Positions 42,473-51,489 of a stretch of DNA of 64,000 nt are shown here, one piece after another. Position 1 is the stretch's first letter. Every line of letters starts with the position of its first letter. The notes under the pieces are model-generated. The model worked only from the letters and a program-made list of their open reading frames with translations, searched no databases and was not told the DNA's origin. This stretch comes from Henriciella mobilis (lineage in GTDB: Bacteria > Pseudomonadota > Alphaproteobacteria > Caulobacterales > Hyphomonadaceae): positions 1 through 64,000 of the forward strand of contig NZ_QWFZ01000017.1 of the NCBI RefSeq assembly GCF_003576315.1, written 5' to 3'. Made by a program: the position numbers and the translations under genes.

Positions 42473-43099
42473 ATGGGGCTTTGGGAGAGATATGTCGTTC
42501 CGCCCCTGGTCTCATGCGCCTGTGCGTCCAAGCCGATCATGAAGCAGCGCGCCAAGGTGGTCCCGCGGGCCTATGGCAATGTGCTGGAGATCGGTTGCGG
42601 CTCAGGGACGAATTTCGACTTCTACGCTCATAATGAGATTGAACGCCTCTACGCGCTCGAACCGTCCAAAGGCATGATCAAGCGGGCCAAGAAGAAGGCG
42701 CTGACGCTTGGCTGGGGCAACCGGATCGATTTCCTGGAGACCGGCGCCGAATCCGTCGAACTGGACGACAATTCCATCGATACGGTCGTCATCACCTTCG
42801 TGCTCTGCACCATTCCCGACTGGGAGGGCGCCCTCAAGGAGGCGCGGCGCGTGCTGAAACCGGACGGACAGGTCCTGTTTTCCGAACATGGCCTTGCACC
42901 CGATGAAGGCGTCGCCAAGTGGCAGCGCCGCATCGAACCCATCTGGAAGCCGCTTGCGGGCGGCTGCCACCTGACGCGCGACACCGGCCTGATGCTCGCG
43001 CAGGCAGGCTTTGCGCTTGAAGGCATGGAGACGATGTACCTGCCGAACACGCCGAAGATCGCTGGCTTTGTCAGCTGGGGCGCTGCGCGGATTTCATGA
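42473..43099 (+). CDS. Class I SAM-dependent methyltransferase
   Basis: This 208-residue methyltransferase of the Methyltransf_11 type has motif I VLEIGCGSGTNFDFY, the acidic residue of motif II in ALEPSKGM, and post-motifs IDTVVITFVLCTIPDWEGALKE and FSEHGLAPDEGV. Similar proteins are annotated as phospholipid or small-molecule methylases; the WQRRIEPIWKPLAGGCHLTRDT segment is typical of the METTL7-like/UbiE-like group. It follows the membrane-protein gene with one base between and precedes the DUF3445 gene by ten bases. Confidence 0.87.
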   Translation: MGLWERYVVPPLVSCACASKPIMKQRAKVVPRAYGNVLEIGCGSGTNFDFYAHNEIERLYALEPSKGMIKRAKKKALTLGWGNRIDFLETGAESVELDDNSIDTVVITFVLCTIPDWEGALKEARRVLKPDGQVLFSEHGLAPDEGVAKWQRRIEPIWKPLAGGCHLTRDTGLMLAQAGFALEGMETMYLPNTPKIAGFVSWGAARIS

Positions 43100-43109
43100 G
43101 CCAGCCCAG

Positions 43110-43928
43110 ATGAGTTCGCCGCCCCGACGCCCGCCTTACATGCCCTTCCTGACCGGCCCGCCGGACATCGCAGTCGGGCTGAAGCCGATCCCGGAGAGCA
43201 AGTGGCTGCTGCCGGACACCGAGGAAGAGGCCTGGCTGCCGGGCAAGCGGATCATCATGGCGACGCGCCCGCACGATACCGTGCTGGGCGACACTGACGG
43301 CGAGCATGCGCGCGAGCTTCTATCGCTGATCGGCGAGGCGCTTGGCGACTCCCCGCATCACAGCTGGGACAATGCCCTCGAAGCGGCTGCCTCGCTCGTC
43401 TCCGACGATCTCTGCCTGCTCGAACAGGATGATGAGGGCGACTGGATCCTGACCGCCGCTGTTGTCGCCGCGCCGACATACTGGTGGCCGGATGAGCAGA
43501 TCGGCCGCTCGCTGTTCGGCCTGCACCATCCGGTGCCGGGCGGCGATCCGCATCTCGCGCGCCGGATCAACCGCGTCTTCGACAATCTCCAGCCCGGCAA
43601 GGTGCTGGAACGCTTCAACTGGACGGTCCAGGCCGAAGGCACCCGCCACACGCCCGAGCGTCCCGCGGCAGAAGGGATCACGCCCGAACAGCTCTTCCTG
43701 CGCGTCGAGCGTCAGACCATCCGCAAGCTGCCGGAGACCGAGGCGATCTGCTTCACGATCCGGGTCTGCATGGACCCGCTCCTGCCGATACTCGCCGATC
43801 CGGATGTGCGCGAGGCCTTCGAGGATGCCTGGATCGGCACGGCGCCGGAAATCCGCGCCTATAAGGGCTGGGACCAGCTGGAGCCGCTGGTGCGCCAGGC
43901 CTGCCGGCAATCGGCCGGCGCTTCATAG
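43110..43928 (+). CDS. DUF3445 / heme-dependent oxidative N-demethylase-like protein
   Basis: This 272-residue protein is of the DUF3445 family, whose studied members are heme-dependent oxidative N-demethylases, including the alpha subunit of dimethylamine monooxygenase. Visible features are YMPFLTGPPDIAVGLKPI, SDDLCLLEQDDEGDWILTAAVVAAPTYW, then IGRSLFGLHHPVPG, and RVERQTIRKLPETEAICFTIR. Partner reductase subunits are not nearby, so the substrate is open. The start at 43110 is ten bases after the methyltransferase stop. Confidence 0.82.
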   Translation: MSSPPRRPPYMPFLTGPPDIAVGLKPIPESKWLLPDTEEEAWLPGKRIIMATRPHDTVLGDTDGEHARELLSLIGEALGDSPHHSWDNALEAAASLVSDDLCLLEQDDEGDWILTAAVVAAPTYWWPDEQIGRSLFGLHHPVPGGDPHLARRINRVFDNLQPGKVLERFNWTVQAEGTRHTPERPAAEGITPEQLFLRVERQTIRKLPETEAICFTIRVCMDPLLPILADPDVREAFEDAWIGTAPEIRAYKGWDQLEPLVRQACRQSAGAS

Positions 43929-43952
43929 AAGACGCCTCCGGAGGGGCGGACC

Positions 43953-44456
43953 ATGGCAAAAATCATAGCCGAACGGATGACCGTCGAGCTTGAAGGCGAC
44001 TTCGTCGTCTTCCTGATCGGCATGCGGGTGAACAAGCTCTGGAAAGTCTGGAAGTGGTGGCCTGTCGCCATGGCGATGCCGCGCATGCTGGTCGAACTCG
44101 AAAAGAAGCCGCAGCTCGGCCTGCTTCACGCCTATAACAAGTTTGGCCTGCGCAACACGATGGTCGTCCAGTACTGGCGGAGCTTTGAACAGTTGCATGC
44201 CTATGCGACCAGTCCGGACAATGCGCACCTGCCGGCCTGGCGGGCCTTCAACCGTGCCGTCGCATCCAACGGTGATGTCGGTATCTGGCATGAAACCTAT
44301 CTGGTCAGGGCGGGAGATTTCGAGGCGGTCTACAACAACATGCCGGTGGCCGGTCTTGGCCAGGCGGGACGTCTCATACCGGCAAAGGGCCGAAAGATGT
44401 CGGCGCGCGGCCGGCTCGGCAAAAGCGACGGCACCGACCTGCCGCCCGGCAGCTGA
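43953..44456 (+). CDS. DUF4188 family protein
   Basis: This 167-residue cytoplasmic protein has the DUF4188 pattern: VVFLIGMRVNKLWKVWKWWP, then MVVQYWRSFEQLHAYA and WRAFNRAVASNGDVGIWHETY, a ferredoxin-like dimeric alpha/beta barrel related to heme-utilising monooxygenase-type folds. Activity is unknown. It follows the DUF3445 gene by 24 bases on the same strand with a GGAGGGG site, so 41770-44456 is a likely four-gene unit. Confidence 0.82.
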   Translation: MAKIIAERMTVELEGDFVVFLIGMRVNKLWKVWKWWPVAMAMPRMLVELEKKPQLGLLHAYNKFGLRNTMVVQYWRSFEQLHAYATSPDNAHLPAWRAFNRAVASNGDVGIWHETYLVRAGDFEAVYNNMPVAGLGQAGRLIPAKGRKMSARGRLGKSDGTDLPPGS

Positions 44457-44522
44457 CCCCTGTCGCAATCAGGGCGATCCACGCTATGTGAAACGCTTGG
44501 CTGACGATTCGACGGAGGTTTC

Positions 44523-44960
44523 ATGGCATACTGGCTGTTCAAGTCCGAACCGTTCAAATGGGGCTGGGACGATCAGAAGAAGGCGGGCAAGAAGGGCACC
44601 CAGTGGACTGGCGTGCGCAACTACCAGGCGCGCAATTTCATGCGCGACATGAAAGTTGGCGACAAGGGCTTCTTCTACCACTCCAACAAGGGTCTCGAAG
44701 TTGTCGGGATCGTCGAGGTTTCTGCCGAGAGTGCGCAGGACAAGACGACTGATGATGAGCGCTGGGACTGTGTCGACCTGCGCGCCGTCTGCGACATGCC
44801 CAAACCGGTGACGCTGAAGGATGTGAAGGCAAACGAGAAGCTCGCCGACATGGCGCTGGTCACATCCTTCCGCCTCTCGGTCCAGCCGGTGAAGGAAGAC
44901 GAATGGATGGAAGTCTGTCGCATGGGCGGGCTGGACGGGAAGATGCTGAAGCCGCTCTGA
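44523..44960 (+). CDS. EVE domain-containing protein
   Basis: This is a 145-residue stand-alone EVE (PUA-like) domain. Family signatures are YWLFKSEPF at the start, TGVRNYQARNFMRDMKVGDKGFFYHSNKG, and the binding-cage region around WDCVDLRAV. EVE domains recognise modified bases in DNA or RNA, and the cellular role of the stand-alone proteins is unclear. A GACGGAGG site precedes the ATG. It is the last plus-strand gene before a convergent HAD gene. Confidence 0.93.
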   Translation: MAYWLFKSEPFKWGWDDQKKAGKKGTQWTGVRNYQARNFMRDMKVGDKGFFYHSNKGLEVVGIVEVSAESAQDKTTDDERWDCVDLRAVCDMPKPVTLKDVKANEKLADMALVTSFRLSVQPVKEDEWMEVCRMGGLDGKMLKPL

Positions 44961-44970
44961 GAAGCGGCCG

Positions 44971-45501
44971 CTAGCCGCGCACCCCGTCTTCGAAGCTCGC
45001 CAGCGCCCATTCTGCAAACGTGGCGAGGTTCCCGCCGGTAAACAGGAAGGCGCCGACACCGGCCGCCTTGGCCGCCTCCATGTCGGTCTGCTTGTCACCG
45101 ATCAGGAAGCTTGCCTCGCGATTGACCGGGAATTCCGCCATGGCGTGTAGCAGCATGCCGGGGCCGGGCTTGCGGTCGATGCTGGCGCGCCGGTACTGCG
45201 CAACTTCGCCTTCCTCATGCCAGGGGGCATGATAGATCCGGTCGATGGCGGTGCCGTGTGCCGCGAGTTCCTTTTCCATGAAGGCATGCAGTGTGCGCAT
45301 ATCGGCTTCGGTATAGAGGCCGCGGGCGATGCCGGACTGGTTGGTGACAACGAAAACGAACCAGCCGCGCGCCTTGAAATTCTTCACGCAATCGATGGCG
45401 CCGTCGATCCACTCGAAATCCTCGATCCGGCTGACATAGCCGCGGTCGACGTTCAGCACGCCGTCGCGGTCGAGGAAGAGGGCAGGGCGTCGATTGGTCA
45501 T
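44971..45501 (-). CDS. HAD-IIIA phosphatase, GmhB-like without the zinc loop
   Basis: This 176-residue phosphatase has motif I FLDRDGVLNVDRG, motif II VTNQSGIARG, motif III DRKPGPGM and motif IV GDKQTDMEAAKAAG. This is the D-glycero-D-manno-heptose-1,7-bisphosphate phosphatase layout (LPS heptose pathway). The cysteine cluster that binds zinc in standard GmhB is absent: the loop reads YHAPWHEEGEVAQYRRASIDRKP. Related proteins act on histidinol phosphate, so the substrate is uncertain. Single gene. Confidence 0.83.
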   Translation of the reverse strand: MTNRRPALFLDRDGVLNVDRGYVSRIEDFEWIDGAIDCVKNFKARGWFVFVVTNQSGIARGLYTEADMRTLHAFMEKELAAHGTAIDRIYHAPWHEEGEVAQYRRASIDRKPGPGMLLHAMAEFPVNREASFLIGDKQTDMEAAKAAGVGAFLFTGGNLATFAEWALASFEDGVRG

Positions 45502-45639
45502 CGGTCAACGTCCATAAACGGTTCCGGCGGGCCCGGCCAGATGCCAAAGTTTCACTGGTGTCACCCGCCAATTTGGGGTTTTCTGCACACTCAGGGAGAC
45601 CAGACCAGATAACCGGTCCCCTGCAAGGGAGGAGTCAAA

Positions 45640-45909
45640 ATGGAACAATTCATACCCCTGATCCTGAGTGCGGTTGGCGGCGGGGCCCTCGGGCCGATCG
45701 TCGCAAAACTGCTCGGCGGAACCGGCACGGGCGGCCTGCTGGGCGGCGTGATCGGCGGGATCGGCGCGCATTACGGCGCCGATGCGGCCGGCATCGGAAA
45801 CCTGCTCGGCAGCGGCATCATGAGCCATATCCAGGACCTGCTGGAAGGCGGTGTCGGCGGCGGCATCCTTGGCGTGGTCGCCGGCATGGTGATGAAGTCG
45901 AAATCCTGA
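45640..45909 (+). CDS. Small glycine-rich hydrophobic protein
   Basis: This 89-residue protein is rich in Gly, Ile and Leu, with two or three hydrophobic segments containing GxxxG-type packing (GGALGPIVAKLLGGTGTGGLLGG). It ends MVMKSKS. It looks like an integral membrane protein or an amphipathic pore-like peptide. AGGGAGG precedes the ATG. It is convergent with the MFS transporter gene, and no family is recognised. Confidence 0.7.
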   Translation: MEQFIPLILSAVGGGALGPIVAKLLGGTGTGGLLGGVIGGIGAHYGADAAGIGNLLGSGIMSHIQDLLEGGVGGGILGVVAGMVMKSKS

Positions 45910-45925
45910 AGCTGCGCCAGGGCGT

Positions 45926-47185
45926 CTACTCGGCCGGGGCGAGGTCTGCGACCTTGTCCCGGTTGGCGCGCACGCCCAGCATGAAGGGGACCAGCGCCAC
46001 GGCCGTCAGGATCGACGCCAGCAGGAAGGCGGCGCCCGGGAAATAGACCGGCGCGCCGGGGGCCGAGAAGGCGTGCAGCGTCTGCGTCATCAGCAGCGGC
46101 GCGAGGATGATCGAGAACGCGTTGAGGCTGGCCGTGGCCCCCTGCAACTCGCCCTGCGCATTGCGCGGCGTGAGGCCGGACATGATCTGGTTCAACGACG
46201 GGCCGAACACGCCCCCGAGCGCGCTCAGCGGAATGATGGCATAGATCATCCAGCCATTCACCGCGAAGGCGAAGAGGGCGAGCGCGAAAATCGTGATCAG
46301 TATGCCGCCGAGCGCGGTCCTCAGGGGGCCGAAAGTGTTGATCGCCGGGCCAATCAGCACGACCTGCGTCACCGCAGACCCGATCCCGACCGCGGCCAGC
46401 GACAGGCCGATCTGGGCTTCCGACCAGTCATAGCGGATGTCGGCATAGAAGTTCCAGGTCGACGGAAAGACGCTATGGGCGAACTGGAAGATGCCGAAGG
46501 TCACGATGAACCAGGCGACTTTCGGGATTTTCGAGAAGTGTTTCACCGCGCCGAAGGGGTTGGCGCGCGCGATCCGGAATGGCCGTCGATCCTCACGCGC
46601 AAGCGATTCCGGCAGGACGAAATAGCCGTACAGGAAGTTGATCAGCGACAGCGCAGCCGCCCCGAAGAAGGGCAGGCGCGTGTCGATCGAGCCGAGAAAG
46701 CCACCAAGCGCCGGGCCGACGATGAAGCCGATGCCAAACGCCGCCCCGATCATCCCGAATGCCTTGCCGCGCTCTTCCGGTTCGGTGACGTCGGCGATGT
46801 AGGCATTGGCGGTTGAGAAGGTGGCAGATGAAATACCCGTCAGGGCACGCCCGACAAAGAGCAGCCAGACACTGTCGGCCAGCCCCATGATGATGAAATC
46901 CATGCCCAGCGTCGCAATCGAGACAAGCAGGACAGGACGCCGCCCGAACCGGTCGGACAGGTTGCCGATGGTCGGCATGGCCGCAAAATTCAGGAGGCCA
47001 TAAGTCGCCATCAGATACCCGCCGATGACGATGGTTTCCTCGGCCGGATTGCCCGTCAGCTCCTCGAGCAGGGAGGGCATGACGGGAATGATGATGCCGA
47101 ACCCGATCATGTCCATCGCCACGCAGACGATGACGAACAGGAAAGCATTCTTCCCATGTTTTCGAATGGCGGGTGCCTCGGTCAT
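45926..47185 (-). CDS. MFS transporter, TetA-like (TCR/Tet family)
   Basis: This 419-residue drug:proton antiporter-type protein has twelve predicted helices. Motif A NLSDRFGRRPVLL, the TetA-like opening MDMIGFGIIIPVMPSLLEEL, and SSATFSTANAYIADVTEPEERGKAFGMIGAAFG match the TCR/Tet branch. Such chromosomal homologues are common and need not confer tetracycline resistance. ATG at 47185 is used; a TTG two codons earlier is possible. No TetR-type regulator gene is adjacent. Confidence 0.9.
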   Translation of the reverse strand: MTEAPAIRKHGKNAFLFVIVCVAMDMIGFGIIIPVMPSLLEELTGNPAEETIVIGGYLMATYGLLNFAAMPTIGNLSDRFGRRPVLLVSIATLGMDFIIMGLADSVWLLFVGRALTGISSATFSTANAYIADVTEPEERGKAFGMIGAAFGIGFIVGPALGGFLGSIDTRLPFFGAAALSLINFLYGYFVLPESLAREDRRPFRIARANPFGAVKHFSKIPKVAWFIVTFGIFQFAHSVFPSTWNFYADIRYDWSEAQIGLSLAAVGIGSAVTQVVLIGPAINTFGPLRTALGGILITIFALALFAFAVNGWMIYAIIPLSALGGVFGPSLNQIMSGLTPRNAQGELQGATASLNAFSIILAPLLMTQTLHAFSAPGAPVYFPGAAFLLASILTAVALVPFMLGVRANRDKVADLAPAE

Positions 47186-47291
47186 GGGCAAGCGACATGG
47201 CCGGGATCGGTTGGCGCGTCAATCGGTGATTGGGCGCGAGGTGCTGGACTTAGTCCTTCACGGCATCGAGACGCGACAGGCAGACGAGCCC

Positions 47292-48143
47292 TCAGGCCGC
47301 TTTGCGGCGTGACAGGCTGGCGATGCCGACGCCGCCCAGGATGAGCGCGGTGGCGATGGCAAACCGGATCGTCAGCGGCTCGGCGAGGAAGACCATGCCT
47401 CCGGCGGCCGCAATGGCGGGAACCGAGAGCTGGGCAATGCCGGCAAGGCTCGCGGTCAGCTCGCGCAGGGCGGCGTACCAGATGGCATAGCCGAGACCGG
47501 ATGTGATCGCACCGGAGGCAAGCGCATAGCCAATGCCGGCCCAGCTTGGCGTCGCCTCGCCGGCAAGCATGAAGGCAGGCAGGCTGAGCGCAAGCACGAT
47601 GACACCGGCCCGCAGGAAGTTGCCGGCGGTCTGTGCGGTTGGCTGGCCCTGGCCGCGCCCGCGCAGGGAGTAGATGCCCCAGGCGACGCCGGCAGCGGCC
47701 ATCAGAGCTGCGCCTTCGAGCGGCGGTGCTTCCAGGCCCGGCAGCAGCAGCCAGACAAGGCCGGTAATGGCCAGCATGAACCCGGCCCAGCGCGCTGCCG
47801 ACAGCCGCTCGCCAGAGACAAGCGCCCAGCCGATCATAGTGATCTGGACCAGCGCGAACAGGATCAGCGCGCCCGTCCCTGTGGCGAGTGTCAGATAGGC
47901 GATCGAAAAGGCGGCGGCATAGACAAAGAGCGCCGCTCCCGACGCCCAGCTGCCAGACCGGATCGCGCGCACCGGCGATGCGATCAGGCCCAGCACCACG
48001 GCGCCGGACACAATGCGGATGAGCGTGAAGGTCCACGGTCCCGCCTCGCCGGTCGCCATGGCAAGCCGCGCCAGGACGGAATTCGCCGCGAACGCCGTCA
48101 TGGCGAGCGCGGTGACAAGGAAGAGGCGAAGCGTGGTCGGCAT
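47292..48143 (-). CDS. EamA/DMT family transporter
   Basis: This 283-residue membrane protein has ten predicted helices in two repeated EamA halves (FTLIRIVSGAVVLGL...GALILFALVQITMIGWALVSGE; GIGYALASGAITSGLGYAIWYAAL). Members export amino acids or other metabolites. A GTG lies directly before the ATG and could be the true start. It is co-directional with the MFS gene, 106 bases upstream of it. Confidence 0.9.
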   Translation of the reverse strand: MPTTLRLFLVTALAMTAFAANSVLARLAMATGEAGPWTFTLIRIVSGAVVLGLIASPVRAIRSGSWASGAALFVYAAAFSIAYLTLATGTGALILFALVQITMIGWALVSGERLSAARWAGFMLAITGLVWLLLPGLEAPPLEGAALMAAAGVAWGIYSLRGRGQGQPTAQTAGNFLRAGVIVLALSLPAFMLAGEATPSWAGIGYALASGAITSGLGYAIWYAALRELTASLAGIAQLSVPAIAAAGGMVFLAEPLTIRFAIATALILGGVGIASLSRRKAA

Positions 48144-48311
48144 CACCCGCTGCGATGCCCCAGATTGCGGCGGGTGGCCAGAGCGGGTGTGCGCTGCTCA
48201 TGGCAAGTCAATTGCGGCCAGGCGGCAAGCTCGTGTCGATTCAACCCTTAACAGGCCCGCCGACTTGCCCGATAGTCGCGCCGTGGCGTCTGCAGGATAA
48301 GGGGAAAAGCC

Positions 48312-48878
48312 ATGACGGGTGTTCTTATCATCGGCGTGATTGCCGTGGCCGCGCTGATCGGCCTGATCGTCGTTTACAACCTTCTGGTCGGAAAGCGGCA
48401 GATGGTGCGTAATGGCTGGGCTGATATCGACGTGCAGCTGAAGCGCCGCGCCAACCTCATTCCGAGCCTGGTCGAGACCGTCAAAGGCTATGCCAAGCAT
48501 GAGCGCCAGCTCTTCGAGGAGATCACCGAGAAGCGCGCAAAGGCGCAGCAGGCCGGTGATGACACGCGCGAGCGCGGCGCCGCCGAAAGCGCGCTGTCGC
48601 AGCCTGTCAGCAAGCTGATGGCGGTCGCCGAAGCCTATCCCGACCTCAAGGCGAGCGATAATTTCCGCCAGCTGCAGGATGAGCTGTCAGAGACCGAAAC
48701 CAAGATCGAGATGGCGCGGCGCTTCTATAATGGCGCAGTACGCGAGATGAACACGCTGATCGAGAGCTTCCCGTCCAATCTCGTGGCCGGGCCCTTCGGC
48801 TTCAGACAGGCCGACTTCTTCGAGATCGAAACCTCTGACCGGGCGCTGCCGGGCGTCGACTTCGGGGGCGAGGCCTGA
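48312..48878 (+). CDS. lemA: LemA family protein
   Basis: This 188-residue protein has an N-terminal membrane helix and the LemA helical-bundle domain: NGWADIDVQLKRRANLIPSLVETVKGYAKHE, LMAVAEAYPDLKASDNFRQLQDELSETE and YNGAVREMNTLIESFPSN, all textbook. The function is uncertain, and it is often paired with a DUF2207 protein, as here, where the stop and start overlap (TGATG). A GGATAAGGGG element precedes the start. Confidence 0.95.
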   Translation: MTGVLIIGVIAVAALIGLIVVYNLLVGKRQMVRNGWADIDVQLKRRANLIPSLVETVKGYAKHERQLFEEITEKRAKAQQAGDDTRERGAAESALSQPVSKLMAVAEAYPDLKASDNFRQLQDELSETETKIEMARRFYNGAVREMNTLIESFPSNLVAGPFGFRQADFFEIETSDRALPGVDFGGEA

Positions 48879-50569
48879 TGGCGCGGCTGCTCTTCGTCCT
48901 CCTCGCCAGCCTGTGTGTTGCTTTCCCGGTCCTGGCCGAGGAGGTCATCAACCGGTTCGATGTCGGGATCGAGGTCGAGACCGATGGCGACATCATCCTG
49001 ACCGAGACGATCACCGTGACGGCCGAGGGCAACCAGATCCGCCGCGGCATCTTCCGCGATCTGCCGCGCTATTTCGAGAGTGACGGCGACCGGCTGCGCT
49101 ATGATTACAAGGTCCTGTCCATTCAGCGCAACGGCCAGCGTGAGCCCTATGAAACCAGCACGGAGGGCAATGCCTGGCGCATCCGGATCGGTGATGAGGA
49201 CCATTTCCTGAGCCGGGGCGAACATGTCTACGTCATCCGCTACCGGGTGAAGAACCAGATCCGCTATTTCGAGGACTTCGACGAGATCTACTGGAACGTC
49301 ACCGGCACGTACTGGAACTTCCCGATCCTTGTCGCGAGCGCGCGGGTCATCTTGCCCGAGGGCGCCCGGATGATCGAGCAGAATGGTTATACGGGCGGGC
49401 AGGGCGACACGGGCAGCGCCTACCGGTTCAGCCGTGACGGGCGCGCCTATATGTTCGAGACGACCGAGCCGCTGCGGGTCCGGGAGGGGCTGACCATCTC
49501 CCTGACGATGGACAAGGGCGTGATCGACCCGCCGAGCGCGGCCGACAAGACCGCCCTCTGGTGGCAACGCTATGGCGCGGTCGTCATCCTGCTGACCTCG
49601 CTGTGCGGGGTGTTCTACTTCCTCTACCGCTCCTGGCAGACGGTTGGTGTCGACCCGCCCAAGGGGCCGGTCTTTGCCCGCTACGAGCCGCCGATGGGCT
49701 ATTCCCCGGCCGCCGTGCACCACATCTATCATCGCGGCTTTCACCAGCATGACGCGCTGATCGCGACGCTGGTCAATCTCGGCATCAAGGGCTTTGTCGA
49801 GATCGATGCCGAAGACAAGAAGAAGACGGTGCTGACGCCGAAGACTGCCGACGGCGAAACCTTGCCCATCGAGGAGCGGCTGCTCGACCGCAAGCTGCTC
49901 TCGCACGGGACGATGACGCTTGGCGACAAGTACAACAAGACGTTCACCACCGCCTATATGGCGTTCCGCAAGCGTGTTTCGGACCGATTCGGCTCGGCCT
50001 ATTTCAAATGGAATGTCGGCTACACGATCTTCGCCGTGTTGCTGTCGGGCGCGGCGATTGCCTGGGCGATCATCCAGGCGCCGGGCTGGACGCTGGCGAT
50101 GACGCTGCTGGTTGGGGCGCTGGTCATCCTGAACGGTGTTTTCATGTACCTGATGCCGGCGCCGACCCCGAAGGGCCAGGATGTCCGCACGGAGATTGAG
50201 GGCTTCAAGCTCTACCTGGAAAAGGCCGAGAAACTGCAGCTCAACGCCTTCGAGGTCGGCTCAGGCCAGGAGCCGCCAATGACGGTGGAGCGCTACGAGA
50301 AGTTCCTGCCCTATGCGATCGCGCTCGGCGTCGAAGAGCCATGGACGAAGCATTTCGAAAAGCTCCTGCCGGAAGAGGCAGCGGCCTATAATCCGGGCTG
50401 GAGCCATATGGGCCGGCACGGTTCCTTTGCCAGCATGAACAAGTCGATGGTCTCGACGATGAGTTCGGCGGTCACCAGCTCCATGCCGCAAAGCTCCAGC
50501 TCGTCCGGCTCGGGCGGTGGCGGCTTCTCCGGCGGCGGCGGTGGCGGCGGCGGCGGGGGCGGCTGGTAA
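48878..50569 (+). CDS. DUF2207 domain membrane protein with glycine-rich tail
   Basis: This 563-residue protein has a signal peptide (MARLLFVLLASLCVAFPVLA), an extracytoplasmic DUF2207 domain (about 22-215: VINRFDVGIEVETDGDIILTE and on), a membrane helix near 230-250, a cytoplasmic part, two further helices (about 390-430), and an end of Ser-rich then Gly-rich sequence (GGGGFSGGGG type) closing with a tryptophan. Always found with LemA, it overlaps that gene by one base here. It is thought to act in envelope maintenance; no activity is shown. Confidence 0.93.
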   Translation: MARLLFVLLASLCVAFPVLAEEVINRFDVGIEVETDGDIILTETITVTAEGNQIRRGIFRDLPRYFESDGDRLRYDYKVLSIQRNGQREPYETSTEGNAWRIRIGDEDHFLSRGEHVYVIRYRVKNQIRYFEDFDEIYWNVTGTYWNFPILVASARVILPEGARMIEQNGYTGGQGDTGSAYRFSRDGRAYMFETTEPLRVREGLTISLTMDKGVIDPPSAADKTALWWQRYGAVVILLTSLCGVFYFLYRSWQTVGVDPPKGPVFARYEPPMGYSPAAVHHIYHRGFHQHDALIATLVNLGIKGFVEIDAEDKKKTVLTPKTADGETLPIEERLLDRKLLSHGTMTLGDKYNKTFTTAYMAFRKRVSDRFGSAYFKWNVGYTIFAVLLSGAAIAWAIIQAPGWTLAMTLLVGALVILNGVFMYLMPAPTPKGQDVRTEIEGFKLYLEKAEKLQLNAFEVGSGQEPPMTVERYEKFLPYAIALGVEEPWTKHFEKLLPEEAAAYNPGWSHMGRHGSFASMNKSMVSTMSSAVTSSMPQSSSSSGSGGGGFSGGGGGGGGGGGW

Positions 50570-50619
50570 AAACGCGCCTCTGCGGCAGGGCAGCCGAATG
50601 GTTCTCCTTGAGACGTTCG

Positions 50620-50720
50620 CGCATACGCCCGCGTGGTTCGACTTCGCTCACCATGCGGGCTCTGGAACGGCGAGGCTTGCGCCCCCTCCCCTCAGGGGAG
50701 GGTCGGGGTGGGGCCGCTCA
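50620..50720. repeat. Palindromic intergenic repeats
   Basis: There are two palindromes between convergent genes. One is an imperfect inverted repeat of CCCGCGTGG with CCATGCGGG around a TTCGACTTCGCTCA core (about 50628-50658), the other CCCTCCCCT / AGGGGAGGG (about 50686-50704). The second belongs to the family seen at 22447 and 22581. Either could end transcription of both genes. Confidence 0.6.
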
Positions 50721-51488
50721 GAATTCCCCGTGCCGACCCTTGCCGGATGAGAAGGCCGTTGCGCCCTTGGCCGTCTCGCCGGAGCGGATGACGTCCATGC
50801 CGCCGGAAATCTCGGCCATCAGGGCGGTCTTCTCGTCGAGGCTCCACTGGTCGAGCGCCGAACGACGGTCGGCCCGCATGCAGAGCTGCGGGAAGCCGGC
50901 GATCTGGCTTGCCAGTGCCTTTGCGGCCTTGAGCGCACCGCCCGCCTCGGCCCGCCGGTTGGCGAGGCCCATCGCCATCGCCTCGTCGGGGGCGACCTCC
51001 CGGCCGGTCAGGATCATGTCCATCGCATGCGAGTGGCCGATGAGGCGCGGCAGGCGGACGGTTCCGCCATCGATCAGCGGTACACCGAAGCGCCGGCAGA
51101 AGACGCCGAAACGCGCCGTCTCGGAGATGACCCGCAGGTCGCACCAGAGCGCCAGCTCCAGTCCGCCTGCCACGGCGTAGCCCTCAACCGCCGCAATGAC
51201 AGGCTTGCCGAGGCTTAACCGCGTCGGCCCCATCGGCCCCATATCGCCGCGCGCGGTGGTGACGTTGCCATTGCCCTCGGAGACGGCTTTCAGGTCCGCC
51301 CCGGCGCAGAAATTTCCCGCCGCGCCGGTCAGGATGGCGACCGAAAGCACCCCGTCGTCATTGAAAGCGTTGAAGGCGTCATAGAGCGCCTGCGCCGTGT
51401 CGCGGTCGACCGCATTGCGGGCCGCCGGCCGGTTTATGGTAACGGTGAAGATGTCGCCATCGCGCGCAGTCAGGACGGTATCGGCCAT
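50718..51488 (-). CDS. Enoyl-CoA hydratase/isomerase family (crotonase) protein
   Basis: This 256-residue crotonase-fold enzyme has the oxyanion-hole segments GNFCAGADLKAV and VEGYAVAGGLELALWCDLRV. The Asp/Glu region RFGVFCRRFGVPLIDGGTVRLPRLIG and the tail FSSGKGRHGEF are common in the enoyl-CoA hydratase group. The usual second catalytic glutamate is not at the canonical place (IDGGTV), so the reaction may differ. The stop of the alpha/beta hydrolase gene lies one base upstream of its start, so the two form an operon. Confidence 0.9.
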   Translation of the reverse strand: MADTVLTARDGDIFTVTINRPAARNAVDRDTAQALYDAFNAFNDDGVLSVAILTGAAGNFCAGADLKAVSEGNGNVTTARGDMGPMGPTRLSLGKPVIAAVEGYAVAGGLELALWCDLRVISETARFGVFCRRFGVPLIDGGTVRLPRLIGHSHAMDMILTGREVAPDEAMAMGLANRRAEAGGALKAAKALASQIAGFPQLCMRADRRSALDQWSLDEKTALMAEISGGMDVIRSGETAKGATAFSSGKGRHGEF

Positions 51489-51489
51489 C

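Noticed and set aside
45926-47185. Acquired tetracycline-resistance gene
   Set aside because: TetA-like transporters are common chromosomal genes. No tetR neighbour, mobile element or compositional shift is seen here.
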